In this document: positions 9,116 to 15,835 of the stretch, piece after piece
Position numbering within the stretch: the first letter of the stretch is position 1
Layout of the letters: each line of letters opens with the position of its first letter
DNA from: a bacterium
Lineage (GTDB): Bacteria; Chloroflexota; Dormibacteria; Aeolococcales; Bog-877
Direction: 5' to 3'
Assembly: GCA_021795235.1 (NCBI GenBank)
Contig: JAJYPP010000016.1
Span: 1-57,321, forward strand
Length of the DNA stretch: 57,321 nucleotides
Made by a program: the position numbers and the translations under genes
The notes under the pieces: generated by a model
Database searches by the model: none
The model's input: the letters and a program-made list of their open reading frames with translations, nothing else
Told to the model about the DNA's origin: nothing

Positions 9116-9144
9116 TTGCGAGACCACCAAGGTTTAGGTAGACT
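9116..9144 (+). promoter_or_regulatory. Candidate sigma-70-type promoter of greA-lysS-serS
   Basis: TTGCGA at 9116-9121 and TAGACT at 9139-9144 are separated by exactly 17 bp, each matching four of six consensus positions. They lie about 85 bp upstream of greA in the only sizeable gap before this operon. Confidence 0.45.
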
Positions 9145-9227
9145 TCCAATTCCCCGACTCGCGTCGTGAGTGCTCGCGTGAGCGGCGTTATTGATTCCGG
9201 TGACAGCCGGTAAGGAGCGATGGAGCA

Positions 9228-9695
9228 ATGCAGGACAAGCCGGTACTCCTGACCCAGGGGGGTCTGCAAAAGCTGCAGGACGAGCTCGACTACCTCATTA
9301 ACGAGCGGCGCCCCGAGATTGCTCAGCGGATCAAGCACGCCAAGGAGTTCGGCGACCTGAGCGAGAACGCCGAATATGAGGACGCCAAGAACGACCAGGG
9401 CTTCATCGAGGGGCGGATCATGACCATCGAGCAGATGATCCGCAACGCCAGCCTGATCGACACCGGCGAGAAGGTGGACGGGTTCGTGCATCTCGGGTCG
9501 ACCGTGAACGTGAAGGATGAGTTCGGCGAGACCAGGTACACCATAGTGGGCTCGGCTGAAGCCGACGCCGGCTCCGGCAAGATCTCCTTGGAGTCCCCGG
9601 TGGGCAAGGCGCTGATGGGACGCCGGAGCGGAGACGAGGTCGAGGTAGAGACCCCTGGTGGAGCTCGGCGGGTCCAAATTCTCCAGGTGGCGTGA
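9228..9695 (+). CDS. greA: Transcription elongation factor GreA
   Basis: Binds the RNA polymerase secondary channel and stimulates cleavage of backtracked RNA. It is 155 aa, normal length. The N-terminal coiled coil carries the acidic tip 'EFGDLSENAEYEDAK'; the C-terminal FKBP-like domain follows, with 'ISLESPVGKALMGRRSGDEV'. ATG 9228 has AAGGAG at 9212-9217. Its stop overlaps the GTG start of lysS, so greA and lysS are translationally coupled. The tip sequence is the form I associate with Chloroflexota and Firmicutes rather than the EGDLKENGGYHAAK form of typical Actinomycetota, one of the few lineage clues in the window. Confidence 0.95.
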   Translation: MQDKPVLLTQGGLQKLQDELDYLINERRPEIAQRIKHAKEFGDLSENAEYEDAKNDQGFIEGRIMTIEQMIRNASLIDTGEKVDGFVHLGSTVNVKDEFGETRYTIVGSAEADAGSGKISLESPVGKALMGRRSGDEVEVETPGGARRVQILQVA

Positions 9696-11194
9696 TCCAG
9701 ACGCCGCCCGTTGGCGGCGGCCCGCTCTCCGACGCCATCCAGGACAGGCACCGGAAAGCGTTGGCTCTGCGCCAACGGGGTGTGGCGCCGTGGGGGGTGG
9801 ACTTCCATCCGACCCACACCTGCACGCAGGCTGCCCGGGAGTCGCCCCTGGCCCCAGGTGAACCCGGCCGGGCGGTTTCGGTGGCCGGGCGGCTGCTACG
9901 AATCCGCCGGGGAGGGGGAATCGCCTTCGCCGACTGCTTCGACGAGTCCGGGCATATCCAACTCCTGGTCACCAAGGAAGTGCAGGGGGCCATGGGGCTG
10001 CTGCTGGACCTGGATCTCGGCGACATCGTGGGAGCCAGCGGTGATCTCACCAGATCCAGGTCGGGAGAGCCCAGCGTCGGGGTCCACGAACTGACCCTGC
10101 TGGCCAAGGCGCTGCGGCCTCCAGCGGACAAGCACCGGGGGCTGGTGGACCCGGAGCTCAAGTACCGCAGGCGGTACCTGGATCTACTTTCCGACCCGCC
10201 GCGCCGACTCCTTTTCCGGCAGCGCTCTGCGATCATCTCGGAGCTGAGATCGGTCCTGGAAGAGCGCGGCTACCTGGAGGTGGAGACTCCGATCCTGCAG
10301 CCGATCCCGGGTGGCGGCGATGCCCGCCCCTTCCGCTCCCATCACAACTCGCTGGACTCCGATTTCTATCTGCGCATCGCTATCGAGCTGTACCTGAAGC
10401 GACTGCTCGTCAGCGGCTTCGAGCGGGTGTTTGAGATCGGCCGCACCTTCCGCAACGAGGGCCTTTCGCCGCGCCACAATCCCGAGTTCACTCTCCTCGA
10501 GGCGTACCAAGCCTACGGCGACCTCGAGACGATGATGGACCTGTGCCAGGCGATGGTCCACGGTGCCGGTGCGGCGGCGGCGGCCCTGGGTGCCGAGCCA
10601 TCCGAGGCCCTGATGCGGCCCTTCGCCGCCAGCACCATGGTCGACCTGGTTCGGTCGGCGACCGGGTTCGATGCCCTCGAACTGTGGTCGGATCCCGGTG
10701 AGATGGCCGGCAGAGCCCGGCAGATGGGAGTCCGATTACCCGCCGAGGCTGGGGCGGGGCGGATTCTGTTCGAGGTCTACGACCAGTTGGTGGAGCGGAC
10801 GATCCAGCAGCCCACCTTTGTCGTCGGACATCCGGTCGAGGTCTCGCCCCTGGCCCGCCGTGGCGACGACCCGAGGTTCGCCAGACGGTTCGAGCTAGTC
10901 GTCGAAGGCCGTGAGCTGGCCAACGCCTTCTCCGAGCTGAACGATCCTCTGGAACAGCGGGAGCGGCTGCTGGAACAGGCGCGGCGGCGGCAGGCGGGGG
11001 ACGAGCAGTCCCAGCCCTTCGACCTGGACTTCGTCGAGGCTCTGGAGCACGGGATGCCGCCGGCCGGTGGCATCGGCCTGGGCGTCGACCGGCTGGTGAT
11101 GATGATCACCGGAGCTCAGACGATTCGCGACGTGCTGCTCTTCCCCACGCTCCGGCCCCAGACCGATGGGGAGCCGCCTTCCCTTAACCTTTAG
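9692..11194 (+). CDS. lysS: Lysyl-tRNA synthetase, class II
   Basis: Charges tRNA-Lys; 500 aa, usual bacterial length. The N-terminal OB-fold anticodon-binding domain is recognisable around 'VSVAGRLLRIRRGGGIAFAD'. The class II core has motif 2 'FRNEGLSPRHNPEFTLLEAY' and motif 3 'GGIGLGVDRLVMMI'. The start is GTG 9692, overlapping the greA TGA (GTGA) with AGGTGG just upstream. serS begins three nucleotides after its stop. All key motifs are present. Confidence 0.95.
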   Translation: MIQTPPVGGGPLSDAIQDRHRKALALRQRGVAPWGVDFHPTHTCTQAARESPLAPGEPGRAVSVAGRLLRIRRGGGIAFADCFDESGHIQLLVTKEVQGAMGLLLDLDLGDIVGASGDLTRSRSGEPSVGVHELTLLAKALRPPADKHRGLVDPELKYRRRYLDLLSDPPRRLLFRQRSAIISELRSVLEERGYLEVETPILQPIPGGGDARPFRSHHNSLDSDFYLRIAIELYLKRLLVSGFERVFEIGRTFRNEGLSPRHNPEFTLLEAYQAYGDLETMMDLCQAMVHGAGAAAAALGAEPSEALMRPFAASTMVDLVRSATGFDALELWSDPGEMAGRARQMGVRLPAEAGAGRILFEVYDQLVERTIQQPTFVVGHPVEVSPLARRGDDPRFARRFELVVEGRELANAFSELNDPLEQRERLLEQARRRQAGDEQSQPFDLDFVEALEHGMPPAGGIGLGVDRLVMMITGAQTIRDVLLFPTLRPQTDGEPPSLNL

Positions 11195-11197
11195 TGC

Positions 11198-12466
11198 GTG
11201 CTCGGCCTCCAATTCATCCGTGACAATCCCGACCGCGTGCGCCAAGGCGCCATCCGCAAGGGCGAGGAGGCTCCGGTCGATGAGATCCTGGCACTCGACC
11301 GCGCGCACCGCTTGGTCCTGAGGGAGGACGAGTCCCTTCGGGCCGCGTTGAAGAGCAGCTCCGCAAGGTTCCCGGAGCTGGCAGGTGATGAGGAGGGGCA
11401 ACAGCGGCTGCGCACGGAGCTGGCGGAACTCAAGCTCCGGATCCAGGCCACCGGCCAGCGCCGCAAGGAGATGGAGGACCAGCTCCAGCAGTTGCTGCTG
11501 GTGGTGCCCAATCCTCCCCATGAATCCGTCCCCGACGGGGTCTCCGACGAGGACAACCAGGTGGTCCGGACGTGGGGCGGCTTGCCTCACTTCGACTTCG
11601 CTCCGAAGACCCACTACGACCTCGGGGAAGGGTTGGGGATCTTCGACTTCGAGAGGGCGGTGAAGATCTCCGGAAGCCGGTTCGCTGTCCTACGCGGCGA
11701 GGGGGCGCGGCTGGAGCGGGCCTTGACCTCGCTGATGCTGGATCTGGCCACCCGGGAGCATGGCTACCAGGAGGTGGCCCCTCCCTATATCGTCACCCGG
11801 AGCTGCATGGTCGGCACCGCCAACCTGCCGAAGTTTGAAGAGGATGCCTTCCACGTGGTGGAAGGAGACAGGTTCCTGATCCCCACGGCCGAGGTCCCGG
11901 TTACCAATCTCTACCGTGAGGAGATCCTGGAGGCAGAACAGCTGCCCATCCGGCACGTGGCCTGGACTCCCTGCTGGCGGAGCGAGGCCGGGGCGCCGGG
12001 CCGTGACACCCGGGGTTACATTAGGCTTCACCAGTTCAGCAAGGTGGAGCTGGTCAAGTTCGTGCGACCCGAGGACTCCCTGGCGGAGCTGGAATCGCTG
12101 GTTGGGGATGCCGAGTCGGTGCTGCAAGCGCTGGGGCTGCACTACCGGGTGAGGCTCATGTGCGCCGGGGACATGGGATTCGCGCAGTGGAAGAAGTATG
12201 ACCTCGATGCCTGGGCGCCGGGCATGGGCAGATACTTGGAGGTCTCCTCCTGCTCGGCATTCGGCGACTTCCAGGCTCGCCGCGCCGGCATCCGCTTTCG
12301 CGCACCAGGCCTACGACCCGAGTTCGTGCACACTCTCAACGGCAGTGCCCTGGCACTGCCGCGCACCCTCGACTGCCTGTTGGAGACCTACCAGACGGAG
12401 CGCGGCACCGTCGTCATCCCGGAGCGACTCAGGCCCTACATGGGGGGGCTGGCCGAGCTGGTCTGA
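11198..12466 (+). CDS. serS: Seryl-tRNA synthetase
   Basis: Charges tRNA-Ser; 422 aa, normal. The N-terminal long helical hairpin (about residues 1-110) that grips the variable arm is followed by the class II core: '[15 protein letters not shown]', motif 2 region '[18 protein letters not shown]' with '[12 protein letters not shown]', and motif 3 around '[13 protein letters not shown]'. It starts at GTG 11198, three nucleotides after the lysS stop and without a clear ribosome-binding site, so it probably relies on coupling to lysS. It is the last gene of greA-lysS-serS. Confidence 0.95.
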   Translation: MLGLQFIRDNPDRVRQGAIRKGEEAPVDEILALDRAHRLVLREDESLRAALKSSSARFPELAGDEEGQQRLRTELAELKLRIQATGQRRKEMEDQLQQLLLVVPNPPHESVPDGVSDEDNQVVRTWGGLPHFDFAPKTHYDLGEGLGIFDFERAVKISGSRFAVLRGEGARLERALTSLMLDLATREHGYQEVAPPYIVTRSCMVGTANLPKFEEDAFHVVEGDRFLIPTAEVPVTNLYREEILEAEQLPIRHVAWTPCWRSEAGAPGRDTRGYIRLHQFSKVELVKFVRPEDSLAELESLVGDAESVLQALGLHYRVRLMCAGDMGFAQWKKYDLDAWAPGMGRYLEVSSCSAFGDFQARRAGIRFRAPGLRPEFVHTLNGSALALPRTLDCLLETYQTERGTVVIPERLRPYMGGLAELV

Positions 12467-12622
12467 GAGGATTCCGCCTCAGTCCCATCCGAAGGGTCGA
12501 TTGCGCACTCTGCTTTTCAGGTGGGGCCCGAGCTGTGGGGTCCGGTGATGCCTTCCGGTCCACGACTTCTTCCGACGTCCTTTTCTGAGGGCCTCGAGTC
12601 AGACAGGCCAAGTCCATGCAAT

Positions 12623-12641
12623 GGGGGCCGTATCAGCCCCC
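12623..12641 (+). terminator. Possible hairpin terminator after serS
   Basis: GGGGGC (12623-12628) and GCCCCC (12636-12641) form a perfect 6-bp stem with a 7-nt loop, followed by a short TT. The T tract is poor, so this is only a candidate end for the greA-lysS-serS transcript. The rest of 12467-12737 shows no gene. Confidence 0.3.
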
Positions 12642-12737
12642 TTGAGGGCGTGGAGATCCGGGAGGGCTGATCCGGCCGGCGCGGAGATCCGGCCCTTGGG
12701 GGCCGGCACCGACCGGCCGCCGCGGCCGGCCTGTGGG

Positions 12738-12992
12738 TCAGACGCCGGCCAGGTACCTCTCGACGCTGGCGGCCGGCCCCTGAAAGTAGTTGGCGTGGGT
12801 GCGCTTCACCGTCTCCAGGGAGTCCGACCCTATGAGGACGATCTCCAAGGCCGCATCATCCTGGAGTTCGCGCTCCTTGGCCGCATAGGCTGCGACCGCG
12901 GCCTCACTGTCGTCGCCGAACTCCACCACCTCTACGAGTTTTCCCTGCTGGTGATTGAACACCAACAGGAAGTGCTGGACCCTGCTGCTCAT
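12738..12992 (-). CDS. Small conserved protein of unknown function
   Basis: An 84-aa soluble protein beginning 'SSRVQHFLLVFNHQQGKLVE', with a regular alternating pattern typical of a small alpha/beta fold and an 'EIVLIGSDSLETVKRTHANY' segment. I recognise this as resembling short conserved proteins annotated only as hypothetical in high-GC Gram-positive genomes. Its ATG overlaps the stop of the upstream RelA/SpoT-like gene (ATGA at 12992-12989), so the two were coupled. No catalytic motif is evident. Confidence 0.75.
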   Translation of the reverse strand: MSSRVQHFLLVFNHQQGKLVEVVEFGDDSEAAVAAYAAKERELQDDAALEIVLIGSDSLETVKRTHANYFQGPAASVERYLAGV

Positions 12993-13707
12993 GATTCCCT
13001 CCTGGGTTCGGTCCCCAAGAAGGGTAGTGCTCTCGATCGAAGTTCGGCCAACTCCGCTCTCAAGCGCCTCGGAATCATCTCCCCGCCCTCCTCCGCGGCC
13101 ATGGCCTCGGCCACAGCTCTTAGGAAGTCAAGTACGGGCGCCGGGCCGATGCCGCTCTTGAGCTCATCTCCGATCCTTCCCCCGACCTGCTCTATGGAGA
13201 ACGCCCAGTCGTGCATCACCTGGGTGCGCAGCTGCACCTCGACAGCCCTCTCGATCTGGTCTCGATCCTCGTACATCACGACCAGATGGAGAGCCCGGTA
13301 GCCCGAGGTCCGGGGAGCCCGGATGTAGTCTGAGACGCGCGCTGGTGGCCGGTTCTTGCGCAAGCGCCGCTCCACGGCGCGGAGTTCGTCCAGACTGGCC
13401 AGCACGGCGCGGCAGCCTCCGATGTCCTGCATCCTGGCCAACTGCATGCTGGGCTCGCGCTGCAGCTTCTCCAGATAGTGGGAATGCGCTTGAGCCGCTG
13501 CGAAACCTGCCCGGGGATCTGCTCGGTGCGGAGGATCGATCTGAGGCCGTTGCGGGCCTTGACCAAGGGGTACTGGTGGGCAGCTCGATAGGCCACCAGG
13601 ACATCGAGGGCCCAATCGAGGCGCGGATCTTGGAGGTCTAGGCGCCGCCGCCCCACATCTCTAATGATCTGGCCGGCCTTGTTGACCTGCGACTTGCTGG
13701 GCACCAC
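12989..13707 (-). pseudogene. RelA/SpoT-domain (small alarmone synthetase-like) gene with one frameshift
   Basis: Two adjacent minus-strand frames together make one RelA/SpoT-like nucleotidyltransferase. The N-terminal piece starts at GTG 13707, with AAGGGAA about 10 nt upstream, and reads 'SKSQVNKAGQIIRD' through 'GQVSQRLKRIPTI'. The downstream frame continues 'LEKLQREPSMQLARMQDIGG', then 'YRALHLVVMYEDRDQIERAV' and 'VEVQLRTQVMHDWAF'. These are the synthetase substrate-binding motifs (RMQDIGGCR; EVQLRT). The frames join around 13472-13480 and need one extra base. Proteins of this type make (p)ppGpp-like alarmones. A single clean frameshift with all motifs intact could be recent inactivation or a base-calling error. 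Confidence 0.75.
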
Positions 13708-14179
13708 GTTTGGATGATTCCCTTGATCGACTGAATGCGCGTACCAGCCTACGGTTGAATCGGTCGGGCTGTGGCGGTCTGGAGGGGGATCGTCCTGGGC
13801 GGCGCCCCGGCGCTGCCGGAGAACTACGGCCTGGATCTGGATCAGGTGGTCCTGCGAAGGCAAGCTGGAAGCCTTGGTGACCGGCCGTCGCGTCGGAGGA
13901 GGGGGGTGCCTGCATGTCGCTTTCCGGACCGAGTGAGGGATTGACTACACCCGTCCGCCTAGACCATCCGCCCTGCCCGGAAAACAGCCGTTCCCGGCCT
14001 GCCGAGAGTACCTCTTACCGGCGGCTCACGGGCCCAAACTGGTCTTTCTGATCTCCCGCCGTGGGCCACATGGTGGCGTTGCGATGCTGCGTGACCCGGT
14101 CCCCAGTCAGCTCCCTATATCGGACCGGTCCCTGCTCGGCGCAGGAGAGGGAGCCGGGCGGCAGTCGGCCTGCGTGAGG
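13708..14179. other. No gene recognised; contains repeat copy A
   Basis: About 470 bp between the RelA/SpoT-like gene and the PIN toxin. Short open frames exist on both strands, but none resembles a known protein. The stretch 13994-14055 contains a copy of a repeat found at three other places in the window, described separately. It marks the start of the accessory region. Confidence 0.4.
13994..14055 (+). repeat. Dispersed repeat, copy A
   Basis: TTACCGGCGGCTCAC at 14015-14029 and TTTCTGATCTC at 14045-14055 both occur exactly, in the same order, on the minus strand of copy B near 28.36-28.39 kb. The spacing between the two blocks differs by several bases. The left arm of the copy B palindrome is degraded here. 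Confidence 0.6.
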
Positions 14180-14620
14180 TCAGGCGGGCTGGAGAACGAA
14201 CCCCTCGGCCGACGCGGCGGTGCGAAGGTGCTGGTCGAAACAGTGAAAGACGGTGAGGTTGGGTATCAGCCGTCGAGTCAGGATCGCCGTTGCGAGTTGG
14301 ATAGCATCGCCGGCGGTCAGAGGGTGCCGATCGAGAATGAGGATCGCTTCGTCCAGGATGTCCTGCCCTAGCCGAATGACAGTGAAGTCGACGCCTGCCG
14401 CAGTCTCTCGCCGGCTGAGGTCGTTCTCGAAGGTTGCGATCAAGATGTCCGCACTTGCTCTGGACATCCCCTCAATTCGGCTCTTGCGTCTAATCGCAGA
14501 CACCACTTCGACCCGGGCGAGTTCGGAGATGATCAAAGCCCCCGCGCCCAGCACCAGCGCGGTCTCGGGCTCCTTGGCGTAGATCTTGACCACAGCCGAG
14601 CTGTCGGCGAAGGCGGTCAG
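14180..14620 (-). CDS. PIN-domain toxin (VapC-like) with apparent CTG start
   Basis: Probable ribonuclease toxin of a type II toxin-antitoxin pair, 146 aa from a CTG at 14620. The first residues, 'TAFADSSAVVKIYAKEPE', give the conserved first PIN aspartate. Later acidic positions lie in 'ISELARVEVVSAIRR' and 'LTAGDAIQLATAI'. In frame, a TAG lies at 14626-14624, just upstream, and the next conventional start is GTG 14593, which would lose the catalytic Asp. The CTG overlaps the antitoxin stop (CTGA) and has GAGG seven nucleotides upstream. Antitoxin-then-toxin order with overlap is normal for VapBC. This is the second gene here that seems to require CTG initiation. Confidence 0.8.
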   Translation of the reverse strand: MTAFADSSAVVKIYAKEPETALVLGAGALIISELARVEVVSAIRRKSRIEGMSRASADILIATFENDLSRRETAAGVDFTVIRLGQDILDEAILILDRHPLTAGDAIQLATAILTRRLIPNLTVFHCFDQHLRTAASAEGFVLQPA

Positions 14621-14784
14621 GTCCTACCCTCGATGACGTAGTCGCTGAGTGAGCGCCCCATCGAGGCCTCACGACGCGCCTCACCAACCTTGGCCTCGGA
14701 AGGGCGGAGCTGGCGTGGTGGTGGCACTTTGGCCAGCAGTCCCGCCCGCCTCAGAACGTCCCGGGTCGTATCTTCGTCTGGCAT
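14617..14784 (-). CDS. Probable antitoxin of the PIN toxin, N-terminus decayed or uncertain
   Basis: The 55-residue segment starting at ATG 14784 ends 'ASMGRSLSDYVIEGRT', a tail typical of Phd/VapB antitoxins (…GRSLSDYV.E.R), preceded by 'TRDVLRRAGLLAKV' and 'RPSEAKVGEARREA', the usual toxin-wrapping region. It stops inside the toxin start (CTGA). The frame stays open upstream to 14949, but that part is low-complexity and does not look like the expected DNA-binding N-terminus. The N-terminal half has therefore either decayed, perhaps through frameshifts, or is a divergent type. If it is non-functional, the toxin is probably also silenced. Confidence 0.55.
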   Translation of the reverse strand: MPDEDTTRDVLRRAGLLAKVPPPRQLRPSEAKVGEARREASMGRSLSDYVIEGRT

Positions 14785-14945
14785 CCGCTCTGATTGCTTC
14801 TGCAAGAGCTCTCCTGCCGCCCCGGTGCGGGGTTGGGCGACGTGGCGAGTCTCGAGCCACTGGAGCACTCTTGCCCACCAGTGCCCAAGCACCCTCCGGG
14901 GCTGGACCGACGGACCTCGAAGGGGCGTACGGGGTGGTGTCCTGA

Positions 14946-15044
14946 TCATCTTGGCGCCACCCGTGTGGACTTGCGCAGGCGATCGGCGGCCTGAGGCTCA
15001 TGTTGCGGGCCGTCGAGCGCGAAGACCACCACTTCCAGACCCAT
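14946..15044 (-). CDS. Very small open frame with good ribosome-binding site
   Basis: ATG 15044 follows GGGAGG by 8 nt and encodes 32 residues beginning 'MGLEVVVFALDGPQHEPQA'. Its stop overlaps an ATG that opens the antitoxin frame (ATGA, 14949-14946). I do not recognise the peptide. It could be a leader peptide for the toxin-antitoxin operon or the start of a truncated gene. Confidence 0.25.
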   Translation of the reverse strand: MGLEVVVFALDGPQHEPQAADRLRKSTRVAPR

Positions 15045-15835
15045 TCGGATGACCTCCCATCGCGTCGCATGCCGCATAGATCTCAAGGCGTTGACCCTGG
15101 CAATCCTGGTTGGCCACTGGCGACCTCAGTGCCCCTGTGGGGCCACAATCGACCTCCAGCGAAAGACGATGCTCGGCGTCGCAGTCGGGTCTCCATTGCC
15201 TTGAAGCCTCTGCGAGCACCTTACCACTGAGCAGCATGGTCGGAGCACGATCGGATCAGCCCTTGAGATGGTCAGTGCGGCCCCGACGGCCCGATCAACT
15301 GGGAGCCACGGCCCTCCAGGGCAGTCGCATCCCTACCCTCCATCAGTGGTTCACCAGCTTCTTGATCTCAAACGCCACCGACCAGACAGCAAGCCGAGCC
15401 AATCCTGGAAGGGTGGGGGAGGGGACCGGTCGCCTTCCCTTGGAGCAAGATCTGTGACCCATCGCCGATGGCCGAGTGGCTACGGTCCTTCGACGTGAGA
15501 CCCAAGCCTACCCGCCCTTGGGAGGGAGCCGTAGCCCAGCTTCGGTAATCCGGAAGAGGCGAGGAGTCGAAGTGGTGATGAACCGCCATCAGCTCATGCC
15601 AGCGGCTGGCCTCGCCGGACCCGATCAGCCTCACCCTGTACCGGCCCGTCTCCGGAGGTGGTTCCAGCCCCGGCTGTGCCGTTCCTCAAGGTGTGAGTCC
15701 TCGATGGTACAGCGCACTGCCTCCGAAAAAGTCAGCCCCTCTACCCGCTCAGCTCGCCCCGCTGACTTTGACGGCAGGGCCTGGGGGAGATGGGCGTTGG
15801 CGAAGGCGCCACCATCTCACGCAGCGGCTCTGCGC
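15045..15835. other. Non-coding or fully decayed DNA; contains repeat copy C
   Basis: Nearly 800 bp with no frame that I can relate to a protein; codon-position GC bias is absent. It contains repeat copy C (15348-15390). The last 100 bp lead to the 3' end of the primase-helicase gene on the minus strand. Confidence 0.45.
15348..15390 (+). repeat. Dispersed repeat, copy C
   Basis: GGTTCACCAGCTTCTTGATC followed by TCAAA matches the minus strand of copy B (GGCTCACCAGTTTTCTGATC, TCAAG) at 20 of 25 positions, with only transitions as differences. Weaker similarity continues for about 18 bp (CACCGACCAGACAG against CACTGGCCAGGCGG). Confidence 0.5.

Noticed and set aside
12710-12735. CCGGCCGCCGCGGCCGG palindrome as a terminator or operator
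   Set aside because: GC-rich self-complementary runs are expected by chance here; no T tract and no second copy.
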